Shown here one piece after another: positions 45,957-56,716 of a DNA stretch of 64,000 nt. A program made the translations under genes and the position numbers. A model generated the notes under the pieces. That model was not told where the DNA came from and ran no database searches. It saw only the letters and a list, made by a program, of their open reading frames with translations. The DNA lies in assembly GCA_039707465.1 (NCBI GenBank), contig CM077643.1:199727605-199791604 (forward strand). The letters are read 5' to 3'. Position 1 is the first letter of the stretch, and the number at the start of each line of letters is the position of its first letter. The DNA comes from Rhabdophis nuchalis. Taxonomy: Eukaryota; Chordata; Lepidosauria; Squamata; Natricidae.

Positions 45957-47090
45957 CCTTGAATGCATGCTAAATGATTGGAACTAAACTTTGCATTACC
46001 TAAATCACCTGATTTTAACTTGGAACCAATGATGGCCAACTGGTAGGGCTATTGTAAACCAGGCATGCTCATTGTCTTTCGCCTCTTCCCAATCATGAGG
46101 CAATCTAATGGCTGGCTCAGACTGACAGTTTCCCTGTGGAAAAATCCAAGAGCTGCCCTCATCCAAATTTTGCTACTTTCTAAAACTCTCTAACCAATCA
46201 TTTTCCAGGTGATATCTGAATGTTCTGAAGATTTTGAAGGAAATATAAAGAGTAATCAAGATGACTTTGACAGGGATAGGCCAGTTGCATTACCAAAGCA
46301 ATGAGTAACTTAATGTGGCCTAAGTTGAAAACAAATACAAAATATGGCTGAGTGACTCAAACACCTACCCTAATTCACATTGTATAAGAATATGAGGCTG
46401 TGCACAACAATCAAACTTGCAAGATTCTATAATTATAGTCATTCTCAATTAAAAGTAGCATTAGCCTTCCTATGGAGGCCAACATACAGAGAACATAGTC
46501 TCTCTGACTCATTTCTCCTATGATGTATTGATACTTTTAACTATATAATATACTTCTGTTGCAATGTTTGATGATATATGTTAACATATGTTTTCAATGG
46601 GACTGATACTCTTAAATATTTCTAGTCCATTTAGTATTCTGATTGTATTAAATCTCCATATTTCTAAACTAAACATATCAAATCAGATGATTGTCCTCCC
46701 CTTATTACATTACATTAATTACATTAATGTTACATTAATTAACTAGCTAAATAAGCTAGACTCAACAACCTTAGCATACATGCTGAAAGCAAATTGTACC
46801 AATGTTTCCAGAATCTCTTTACCAAGTCTTACGTGTAATAACTATTTTACACAATGCATTTGTGCTCCATTTCTGCTGGAGAGCAGTTGATAAGCATTAA
46901 ATAAAACAAAAAATAAATGTTCCCAAAGAACAGCAAAACCAAACTTAATGAGTGGTGTAAAATTTTAATTTTTAATTTAAATTATAATGTATATTACAAT
47001 TTCCTGGATTTACTAACAATGTGCAATGCAATAATTAAATGAATTCAATTTTATATGACTTTATATAACAGATATAGAATGAACACATTT
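45957..47090. other. Unassigned AT-rich DNA
   Basis: No gene. A short direct repeat of TTACATTAAT occurs at about 46705-46740. Confidence 0.4.
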
Positions 47091-47249
47091 TTTTAACAGA
47101 TTAAAAGAGTTGGAAGGGACCTTGCAGGTCGTCTAGTCCAACCCCCTGCCCAAGCAGGAGATCCCACATATGCCTCTACCTAGGATTGAACTCACAACCT
47201 CCTGCTTGTGAGGCAAGAGCTCTACCTCTAGGCCACAGCAGCTTGCTGA
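47091..47249 (-). mobile_element. tRNA-derived SINE with CR1-type 3' end
   Basis: On the minus strand: GTGGCCTAGAGGTAGAGCTC (A-box region), GGTTGTGAGTTCAATCC (B box), then GGTTGGACTAGACGACCTGC and AAGGTCCCTTCCAACTC, the 3' end of CR1 LINEs. A tRNA head on a CR1 tail is the architecture of CR1-mobilised SINEs. Confidence 0.82.
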
Positions 47250-47855
47250 TCTACATCCACATCCACAAACATTTCTCTATGCTTAGGAGAAATAATGTTA
47301 TGTAATGCTTATGAAATTGTCTCTCTCAAGTTCTTCTCTAGAGTTCCATTTACTTGATCCCTCTTACAGCAACAATGCAATCGGTACCTTTTTAAACTTC
47401 TGTTTTTAGGACAGACTATTGCATATCATTTAGCAGAGAAAAATTCCCAATTCATTCATAGTAGGCACATTAAAAGAGAATTTGCCCTTTCACCTTCTTT
47501 TTTCAATATCTGTTATGCCATCCCACAAACTGACCTTAGGAGTGTAATGGATATTTTCATCTTGGTATTTAATAGCATTTCTCCTCTTCCTATAAACTGA
47601 AATGCAGAGAGATAGCAAAAACTGTTCAATAAAGGGCAGGTTTTTTTTCTAATAACACCTTAGGAAAAGCAATCCCAGGATTATCTTTTTTAATTAAAAT
47701 AATAGTGAGGAGAAGGAGAACTTTATCACATTTACCTAGTATGATAAAGAAATGTTTTGAACCCCAAAATGCAGCTCAAAAAGCTCTGAAAGATATAGCA
47801 TTACTTTCTTTAGCTATGTACTTACACTTACATTAACTTCTTCAGCAATGATTCA
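47250..47855. other. Unassigned DNA
   Basis: Nothing recognised. Confidence 0.4.
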
Positions 47856-48421
47856 AAGTTGTGAATGAGTGGTACTTATGAATAGTCCTCAGAGTTCTAG
47901 CAGCATCCCCATTGTCATGTAATCATGATTTTGATGTTTAGCAATCAGGTCACATGACATTTGAAGGGTCCTGAAACCATGTGCTGTAATTGTTATTTTT
48001 AATTGTTATTTGCAACCTTCCCTGCCAACTGCCCTCAAGCAAAGATAATGAGGAAGCCATCAGGTAAAGTTGCAAGTCACTCTGATTAGTCCCCCCTGTA
48101 GTCACACAGTGCCACACCATCCACCCTCAGGCCTTCCTACACTCAGTGCAACCTATGTCAGACTTCCCAAGCCCCCATCCCATTTTCCACCATGGGAAAA
48201 TGGGATGGGGGCTTGGGAGGCCTGACATCCCTCTGCAGCGTGCACACATTGTGCTCTTCACCTGGGATTCCCACCATTTCCACTTAATGATCCACATGTC
48301 TTTGGGTTACAATGGCAACCAGGGCTGTTGGGATTGTTATTATTAAGCAATGTGTGCTGCTTTACAAGTGAATCACTTTGCAACAGCAGTCCCAATTGCC
48401 ATTGTAACTCAAGAACTATCT
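47856..48421. mobile_element. Diverged member of the TA-MITE family, with internal hairpin
   Basis: Landmarks in order: GAATAGTCCTCAGAG, GCAGCATCCCCATTGTCATG, AGCAATCAGGTCACATGACA, and near the right end GCCATTGTAACTCAAGAACTA, a degraded version of the family terminus. A 24-bp-arm hairpin lies inside at 48165-48218. The limits are approximate. Confidence 0.55.
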
Positions 48422-48425
48422 AGAT

Positions 48426-48926
48426 CAGTGTTGGCGAACCTTTTCAGCACCGAGTGCCAAAATGGGAGTGTGTATGGGTGGCAAATAGGGTTTGCACTGG
48501 GTGCCTGTTCTTCCCGTTTCCGGCATGCACATGTGCACCAGCCAGCTGGTCTTCATGTGCGTATGCATACTGCAAACCAGAAGAGCAGCCTCCCGGTGCA
48601 CATGCACACACCGGGAAGATGATCTTCCGGTTTCCAGCACATGCATGCACACTGACCAGCTGGTCTTTGCGTGCACATGCATGTCAGAAAGTGGAACACC
48701 AGGTGGCAGGTGCACATCCATGCACTAGAAACCGGAAGAGCAGCTTCCCAATGTGTGCATGCTCACTAGGTGGCTGCTCTTCCAGTTTCTGGCACTCCCA
48801 CACACATGAAGACCCTGGTGGCCAGTGTGCTGGAACCTGGAAGAGCAAAAGCTGATGGCTCATGTGCCCAGAGAGATGGCTCTGCATGCTACTTCTGGCA
48901 CGTGTGCCATAGATTCACCATCATGG
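48426..48926 (+). mobile_element. hAT element (CAGTGTTGGCGAACC termini)
   Basis: About 501 bp starting CAGTGTTGGCGAACCTTTTC and ending near AGATTCACCATCATG. Flanks ATCTAGAT (48418-48425) and GTCTAGAT (48927-48934) agree at 7 of 8. The interior is a degenerate tandem array of GGTTTCCAGCACATGCATGC-like units, which generates the long spurious Cys/His-rich frames here. Confidence 0.85.
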
Positions 48927-51900
48927 GTCTAGATTACTTGAGGCTCAGTACATAAAGGAAGTGAGCAGGATCTTACTACATTACATAGTCACTGATGTGG
49001 GGATGAGACTTCCTGCAAATTATTGTAACATGAGGGAAAATGTAAGGCCACTAGCAGAAACAAAGCTTTTGTTTAGATATGAAATGTCCAAGTTTATTCC
49101 AGCATGAAGCTGTGTACCTGTGGTGGTTTCTCTAACACATCAGCCACAGAGAAGAGAAAACACTTTTGTCAGAGTTCTGTTCATTCCATTTATAATTGAT
49201 CTTGGCTCCCTGGAACTTGTAGAAGAAACAGCATCTGATCAGCTCCTCAGGAATTTTTTCTGGCAGTGGGTTCTGGTACGGGTTTTACTACAAGGAATAC
49301 TGGCTATTCTTGGTGGTTGAAAACTGGGCCTCTGAGTCGCAGCCATATAACATAACTGAGCATAGCAACAGAAAAGCTGCCTTTTAGCAGGAACACCATC
49401 TGGTCTGGTCATTTGAGTGCTTAGAAACAGCTTCCAAAATAAAGCAAGAAGCATCATTTCCCTCCAAGAGATGGGGCAGGTGTCCATCCTCCTTGTTACC
49501 ATAATTCTATTTTGGTTTAGGACAGCTGAATTTCTCCCCAATGTGTAAAGTGATAAAATAAAAGACTGAAACCTATGTGTTAACCATTTGGTTAATGGTC
49601 AAAATAAACAGCCTTTACTGGAAATTTCCCAATTACATGGAATGAAACACAGGTTTCTTTACAGGTTCATGTTCATTTGCTTTATAGTTAGACCATTAGA
49701 ATGGTCCATCAGGACTCATTTGAAAACAGATCAAATGAGCCTGTTCCTTGAGAAACGCTTAGGTACAAAATCACTTGCACCTATTAATGACATTATTTTA
49801 TTTTTTTCATAAACAAGATCAATCTCCTTTGACAATAGGGAATAGTACAGGGACATTAACCATATTAGGTTCACAATACATTGTATTTAAATTCAGATTT
49901 CACTTCATTTTCCATGCCTGGAAAGTGAAAACTATATACATATAATTCCCAATGATATGCAGCATTTTATAGCAGAACCTTAAGTGGTTCCAGGTATAAG
50001 AAGAGTGATGGATCTATCTTTTCATTTCAAAATCTGCTAACCCTGGCAGAAGATGTGTATGTTTGAGGGACATCTCTAGTCTTTTCACTCTAGCAAATAT
50101 TTCACTTTTCCAGTTGAAAGTAGTGAGAGAATTCACACAGATGTCAAATCTGAGAATCTTAGAGAGCAATGATGAGCTTTAGATCCATGACAGCCATAAC
50201 TGGCTGCATCCCAAACTTCTTCATTTTCAGAAAAATCTTTTTGGAAACATTATATTTGCTAGTTTTCAACAAGCAGAACTAGGTTGTTGTATCAGATGGA
50301 ATCCAACAAATAAAGTTCCAACATAAGAGAAAATTTTCATTGCCCATGTGAAAATTCCTCTGTTGTCTTATTTCTCCCATCCCTTCAGTTTGAAGGCTTT
50401 TAGATGACCAATTTTCCTATTTCCCAACCCTTCTTAGTCCATGTCTGTAAGTGACTTGGCCTCTTACATCTATTTGCAGAGTTATTAAAGCCCTGAGATA
50501 TTATGAACATGAAAAATAAAATAAAAAATAAGTAAAACCATATGAGTGGAGTTTGTTAAAAATCAATAGATGAACAAACAAATATATTAAAGATCCTCAG
50601 CAGTTTCCCATGTGCAAGACAAAAGCTAACATCCCAGTCCAAGCCTTTGCAACTATGATAACATATTGTTATGGGAGGCTGAGAAGTAGAGAAAGGCAAG
50701 AATTGCTTCTAGTGTTCCTCAGGGAAAATTCCCCTTTAGGAGGTTGGGTTTTTTTTTTTGGGGGGGGGCATGTCTAAAACAGTATTCATTACATTGAAAC
50801 AATAGTTCCTTGTTCAATTGTAAAATAGCATTGGTGCAAAAATACAACACAATCACAAAGCCCCAGCAATTATATTGTCAGATAAATGGGGGAAGAAGGA
50901 TAATTTGTTATTCTTGGAATACTGACAATGCTGGAGGCTGGCACAATTTTTTCCCAGCATGCAAACTTCTTGTTTCCTTAAAATCAAAACACCTTTGAAT
51001 GTTTAAAAAAAAACAAATTCAGTAGAACATCTGATACACAACATAAAATATCCATGATTATCCTCGTTAGGGCCTTAGAATTTGGTAATTACCTGAATTT
51101 AAGGAGAAAGAAGAGGGGGGAAAGCTAAAAATAAAATCACAGCTTGGTGCCTAGTAATGACAATGGATGAGGAGATTGAACAAGAAATCAATGTTTTCAC
51201 AGAAAGTAATTCTTGGACACACTGAATCAGAGATTACAGTGAAGAATCAAGAAGAAATATTAGAGGCCAATGGATATTGCGTAGAAAAAGATAGGTCTTA
51301 GGCAGAGAGGCAGAGTTAGGTCTCACCATTACAGAGTAAATTCTGAAATCCATAATATAATGGATAAGGCTACAAGGGATAATATATAGAGAAGTAATGT
51401 TGTTAGGCTATTGCAGAACCTTGAGGGACCACCAGTAAAATAAGTGGAAAGTGTAGAAAAATAAAAATGACTATGGAATCATCTAAAGAGGGATTAGAGA
51501 GGTAAAAAGGCAATATATATATTGGATACTATCAACTCTGGATCTGAAAATGGTGTGATATTTTAATTCCTCCAAGGCAGAATGGATAAATCTGATCCCA
51601 TTCTTTTCCATTTCTAAGATTCAGTGTGTCTCCAGACATGACCTGTTTTGGCAGAGGTTTTCAGAATTTGAAAAAGTAGCATCATGGGGAAAATTTATAA
51701 AACATTAGGCTGAGGAAAAGGCAGAAATACTGGATTTGAGTTACCCACAGACTTCCTTCGGATTACAATACTTTTGGCAGTTGGGGAACCATTTGCAATG
51801 TCTTGGAAACAAAGAAAATCATATAGCTTGAGAGCTCCATAAGGTTTTCAGTTTGTGTCTTCATGTGTCTCTTTCACAGTCCAAGTCTCTCTATTGAGTA

Positions 51901-51945
51901 GTCATGTGAAAGCATTATTTTTAGTTGAATTAGACAAACCTCTGG

Positions 51946-51946
<1 letters not shown>
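48927..51946. other. Unassigned DNA
   Basis: 3 kb with no recognised gene or repeat. T and G homopolymers abut at about 50750-50768. The 49080-49550 part has balanced composition with frames on both strands but no identifiable domain. Confidence 0.35.

Positions 51947-52038
<92 letters not shown>
51947..52038. repeat. (TATC)n microsatellite
   Basis: About 23 uninterrupted TATC units. Confidence 0.97.
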
Positions 52039-52088
52039 ATTTATTGCACTGTGTGGATAGCCTCCATTGTTTCCACAGTACCATATTC

Positions 52089-52348
52089 CAGGGGTCCCCA
52101 ACCTTTTTTGCACCAAGGACCGGTTTCATTTTAAAGAAAATTCGCACGCGGGGGGGTGAGTCAGCTCCCTCGCCCCTCTAGGGCCCCCAATGGCGTGAGC
52201 GGCCACACCTGCGCTCTCCCGCCCCCGGTGCGCGCTCTGTCCAGGGGGCTGCCCCGTCCTCCCTCCTCCTCCTCTCTGGCCCTGCGGCCTGGTTCCTATC
52301 AAGCCACGGACCGGCACCGGTCCGTGGACCGGGGGTTGGGGACCCCTG
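52089..52348. mobile_element. hAT element (CAGGGGTCCCCAACC termini, GC-rich core)
   Basis: 260 bp starting CAGGGGTCCCCAACCTTTTT and ending GGTTGGGGACCCCTG, flanked by the exact 8-bp duplication CCATATTC (52081-52088, 52349-52356). ACGGACCGGCACCGGTCCGT forms a short palindrome near the right end. The core is CpG-rich. The outer 15 bases resemble the hairpin family but the interior is different. Confidence 0.95.
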
Positions 52349-54842
52349 CCATATTCAACAGCAGTAGATAATGAAAAAGGAGGAGATTGGTGAGTTCCAT
52401 TACATTTAGGAAAGGTAACATCCTGTAAATATAACTCTTCACTTATATATTTATATATAAGCCACACATCTACATAACTGTGGGAAATCTGACTTACTTT
52501 ATTCGCTCTAAGCACTGTGAATTTCATCATACTCTATCCCAAACCACTAATTTCTTTTTTTTTTTAAATACTTCATTTTTCAAGGACTATTGTTTCAAAG
52601 TTTCTACATTGCTTTTATGAAGCAAGGGGTGCTTCATTTCCTCCTTAATATCTATTTAATCCCTTTCTTCCTCAAAACAAACACAAGGTATTATTAAATC
52701 TGTGGTTTTTAAAAACTAGTTTAGAGGAGCATGAAGCTCCTCCTTTTCCAATTTTGCTCTACATCTGGCCATTGATCAAGTCATTTGTGAAGCAAGAGAA
52801 GTAGTCTCCGCACACTCGTAACAAGAATTAATTGTTAGCATAATCACAGAAAATGGCAACCTGAAATAAACCAAGTAGAGCAGAATGATCAACTGCATTG
52901 AATGTGACAGAAAGATCAAGGCATAGAACATTCCTTAGACTAAATAGAATTCAGAGATAATTGTCATGAGTCTAATTTCAGAAGAGAGCCATCAGGTAAA
53001 AGACAGATTGGAGGGAGGGTAAAATACAGAATAAGAAGAGAGAAAAATGATACCAGAACTAAATAGCAGCAAGGGACGAAAATACATTAAACAGCATTTG
53101 GAAAGAAGAAGCGTACCATAGATGGTGCTTTGAGAACAAGGGGACTGTAGCCTATTTGACTATTCGAAAGGAGCTAGAGGATGGTGCTGGAGAAGAGAGA
53201 TAGAGCCAATGAAGATGAGTAGATGTTGGCAAGAAATAGCATCAAGGAGATATGTGGAGAAATTTAATAGTGGTAATAAAATTAGAAATTTAACGAGAAA
53301 GGGAAAAAAAAGAAGAGCCAGTGGAAAAGACAAAAAGAAAAATGGAAAATATGCAAAGCTGGAGAGATGTTGGATAGATAACTGGATAAAGAACATTTAA
53401 GCTCTGATGATGGAGAAAAGTCTTCTCTGAGAAGAAATATTTAAAAATTAGAAGAAATGTGGCTCAAAATAATGAACTCGCTTCGATAAATGATTGATAT
53501 TTTTACACCTTAAGAAAATAGGGAATATAAATCAGAATAATGTCCTATCATGTAATATCTACCTACTTTACTTCCCTGCCTGCATTTTACTCTGTTTTCT
53601 GGGAGCTAATTTATGTCAGAAGTGGAAACATCTTTTCATATTTTTGTGCATTTGAAGCACAATTTATTGCTGGTTTAGCAGTGAATTATTGCTTATATAC
53701 ACTCCTGCTGTGGCATAGTCAGATGTATTTAAGAATGAAGGTGAAAACATGAGTAGTAGTTTAGAAATGACTTCAATCTGACTTTCGTATTTTTGATGTT
53801 ATTTTTTTTAAAGGACACAACAGCAGTCATATAAACCAGGTTTTTTGTTAGCCAAAGCTTTTAAAGTAATAATACAACAGCAAATTGGAAGCTACAACAG
53901 ATTTCTTCTTCTTCCCTAAAAATTATGCTAATTAGCTAAAAATATTTTACTTCCTTGAGTTTGTGTCACTTTAATTATTCTTTTGTTGTTTTGCTATGAT
54001 GGTAAACATGGATTTCTAAATTGATAGAAAGAACAAAGAGAAGGGAAACAACAGAAAAGGAGAGTATGAAGAATGAAAGGAGGAACCAACATGAATATTA
54101 ATATTTCCAAACATCAAATCTGGTTTTTTTTTCCCCTAATAGTCATTTAACCATGAAACTATGTTAGGAACTCTGAAAAGACCCATGAATTGTGCCCCTG
54201 ACATTGCACTTCTGGGTTTGTTTTGCAGGAAGAATTTATAAAATGGCTGGATTTAGAATAATATTTTCAGCCATAACCCAAATGGAATGTTTTCACAAGG
54301 CTATTCTGGCTGTACTTTGGATTATTTCTTCGTTTTGTTTTTAAGTTGTTAAACATTTAAAAGAAAAGCTAAGCATATAAAAGAAATTAGTGGTTTCTAT
54401 GTCCAACTCTTGCCCCATTACTTTCAGTGTTCTAACAATTGTTTTGTGATAGGAAATATGAAACAACAGTAGTGAAATGGTTTGTGACTACTGTATATTT
54501 AAATATGTGTTGGGTGAAGGGGTCAGATTTTTTTTCTTTAAAAATGGTAATTAAATGTTGACCCAAATCATTCTTTTTAATGGATTATGGGACAGAATCA
54601 AACCAATGTAGATGGGAACTTTGAATTACAGATTCAGCCTATCTGTAAGGTTGCTTAACTTAACAGGTGGCAAGCATGGAGGTGTTCTGGCTTCTCCATC
54701 ATCCAGGCAATGTTTAGATACAAGTTCAATGCTTTTTCAGAAGAAGAATGCTAGATGCTAATTTAGAAAATTGAGGATGGGTTGTAAGGAGATTGGAGGC
54801 ACTCCTGCCCACCTCTCTTTCCAGCCTTTCTCCATACGTGTG
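52349..54842. other. Mostly unassigned; faint L2-like traces 52860-52990
   Basis: GATCAACTGCATTGAATGTG and CAGAAAGATCAAGGCA near 52889-52925 recall, in complement, the LINE segment encoding AFDTIDH; too degraded to call. The rest shows no gene or named repeat. Confidence 0.3.
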
Positions 54843-55006
54843 CAGGGGTGGGTTTCTGGGGGTTCGCCTGGGATCGGGCGAACCCTTTCGTAAAATTTCC
54901 GGATCCCGAGCGATCCCTTTGGATCGTGGACCCGGAAGTAAGTCGCCGCTGCTAACTGCTGCTCCCAGCTGGGGCGGGCAGGCAGGAAAGCAAGCAAGGC
55001 GACTGC

Positions 55007-55079
55007 GCTGTCTTCTTTTTCCCTCAGCGAAGCGCCGCCTCCTCCTCGCCCATGCTTCGCTGAGAGAAAAAGAAGACAG
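55007..55079. repeat. Hairpin with 26-bp arms
   Basis: CTGTCTTCTTTTTCCCTCAG at the left and CTGAGAGAAAAAGAAGACAG at the right, extended by GCGAAGC/GCTTCGC, pair with one mismatch around a 20-bp loop. Confidence 0.9.
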
Positions 55080-55270
55080 CCAGGCTGGCTCTCCGAAGGG
55101 GTCCTCCTTTCCCCTTCTCCATGGGGGTGGGTGGTGGGGGTGGGCCGCTCACCTCGTCGCCCCACAACCTGCTGCCGCTGCTGCCGTGACAACTCCGAAG
55201 AGCAGCGCTCGGGCCAGGAGCCGCCAGCCAAAAAAAAAGAAAGCACACACACACACACAACCTACTTCAG

Positions 55271-55593
55271 GCGGCGGGAAACACGCAAGGAGAATCCACT
55301 CCCAGCTGTCTTCTTTTTCCTTCTGCGAAGGGTACTGGCCGCTGGCAAAGCGGGAGGCTCGGGAAGGCGGCGGGAGCGCCTTTCCCCCCCCCCTTCCCTT
55401 TGCTCAGCCACCTCTTCCCCCCTACGCCTAGCCGCGAGTGGATTCTCCTTGCGTGTTTCCCGCCGCCTGAAGTAGGTTGTGTGTGTGTGTGTGCCGCCTT
55501 CCCGAGCCTCCCGCTTTGCCAGCGGCCAGTACCCTTCGCAGAAGGAAAAAGGAGACAGCTGGGAGTGGATTCTCCTTGCGTGTTTCCCGCCGC
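55271..55593. repeat. Inverted repeat with 100-bp arms
   Basis: Left arm 55271-55370 (GCGGCGGGAAACACGCAAGG ... GGGAAGGCGG) and right arm 55494-55593 are near-perfect reverse complements. The spacer contains a further partial inverted copy (GAGTGGATTCTCCTTGCGTG at 55436-55455 with CTGAAGTAGGTTGTGTG) of the left arm and its CA-repeat flank. Confidence 0.9.
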
Positions 55594-55851
55594 GGGTAAG
55601 GAAAGTTGCTGCGCGCCCCAAAAATCCTCTGGCCCGCTGGCCGCGGTTGCTCGCTCGCTCGCTTGCTCGCTCACCCATCGGACGCCAGGTTCCTTCGTCC
55701 GGTGGATGGGTGAGAGAGAGAGTAAATACAGCCAGCGGGTTCTCTGGCTCTCTGGTTCCCCCCTCCCTCCCTGTCTCTCTGTGTGTCTGTCTCCCCTCCC
55801 CCCCAAACCTCCTCAGCTCCTGGAAGTAGCCTGACCGGCTACTCTCGCTCT

Positions 55852-56167
55852 CTCTCTCACCCATCCACCGGACGAAGGAACCTGGTGTCCGATGGGTGAG
55901 CAAGCGAGCGAGCAAAGGCTTTTGAAGCAAAGGCTTCAAAGGCTGCCGGCTAGGAACAGCGCGCTACGCTGCGCGAACCCCCGCCCCACCCCCTGCCAGT
56001 CGCGCTAACAGGGAAAGTTTTGCCGCGACTGGGGGGGGGGGTTCGCGCAGCGTAGCGCGCTGTTCCTAGCCGGCAGCCTTTGAAGCCTTTGCTTCAAAAG
56101 CCTTTGCTCGCTCGCTTGCTCACCCATCGGACGCCAGGTTCCTTCGTCCGGTGGATGGGTGAGAGAG
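55852..56167. repeat. Inverted repeat with about 132-bp arms
   Basis: Left arm about 55852-55983 (CACCCATCCACCGGACGAAG ... CTGCGCGAACCCCC) and right arm about 56034-56167 are reverse complements. The loop itself holds CCAGTCGCG and CGCGACTGG. A half copy of the outer arm (ACCCATCGGACGCCAGGTTC) also occurs at 55673-55692. Confidence 0.9.
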
Positions 56168-56174
56168 GCTGAGG

Positions 56175-56464
56175 AGGCTTGGGTGGGTGGGGGGAGACAG
56201 ACAGAGAGAGAGAGGCACAGACACACAGAGAGACAGGGAGGGAGGGGGGAACCAGAGAGTGACAGACACACACAGAGAGACAGAGAGTGGGAGGGAGAGA
56301 AAGATAGACAGACAGAGAGAAAGAGAGAAAAAGAAAGAGAGACAGAAAGGAAAGAAAGAGAAAAAAGAGAGAGAGAAAGAGAGAAAGAAAAGAGACAGAA
56401 AGAGAGAAAGAGAAAGAAAGAGAGAGAGAGAAAGAGAGAAAGAAAGACAGAAGGAAAGAAAGAA

Positions 56465-56514
<50 letters not shown>
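56175..56514. repeat. GA-rich low-complexity tract
   Basis: Imperfect GAGA/GAAA/GACA units, ending in about 24 pure AG units at 56472-56514. The long Arg-Glu or Leu-Ser frames are translations of this tract. Confidence 0.95.
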
Positions 56515-56515
<1 letters not shown>

Positions 56516-56716
56516 TTATGACCACAATTAAGCCCAAAAGTTTGGTTGCTAACCAAGACCATTGTTAAGTGAATTTCACATTTTCCAAATTGGCCACTCC
56601 CACCCGGTCACATGGCTGGCAAGCCACTCCTACCCGGTCACATGGCCGGCAAGCCACTCCCACAAAGCAGGCCACACCCACAGAACCTGTTCCAAAAATT
56701 TTGAAACCCACCCCTG

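Larger units (their letters stand above)
54843..56716 (-). mobile_element. Large hAT-like element with CpG-rich nested palindromes
   Basis: 1.87 kb starting CAGGGGTGGGTTTCTGG and ending TTTTGAAACCCACCCCTG. Flanks TACGTGTG (54835-54842) and CGTGTG (56717-56722) are consistent with an 8-bp duplication that lost two bases. Interior: GC- and CpG-rich DNA with several long inverted repeats (55007-55079, 55271-55593, 55852-56167), a GA-rich tract (56175-56514), then a segment shared with the TA-MITE family (56515-56578). No transposase domain is encoded; long frames on both strands come from the GC-rich and palindromic sequence. The relation to 61333-61676 is by termini and the shared segment. Confidence 0.78.

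Noticed and set aside
47091..47249. Functional tRNA gene
   Set aside because: The A and B box sequences are there, but the cloverleaf is not intact and a CR1 tail follows; it is a SINE. The same applies to the tRNA-like heads at 9.4, 30.8, 32.2 and 40.1 kb.
48425..48855. Cys/His-rich frames resembling zinc fingers
   Set aside because: The Cys and His arise from GCATGCACATG-like tandem units of a hAT element; spacing does not fit C2H2 fingers and both strands show the same effect.
55262..55939. 225-codon minus-strand frame and several overlapping 110-212 codon frames at 54.8-56.0 kb
   Set aside because: They run through palindromes and GC-rich simple sequence inside a transposon, overlap on both strands, repeat the same peptide pieces, and have no domain.
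56005..56562. Long Ser/Leu-rich and Arg/Glu-rich frames
   Set aside because: Translations of the GA-rich tract in various frames.
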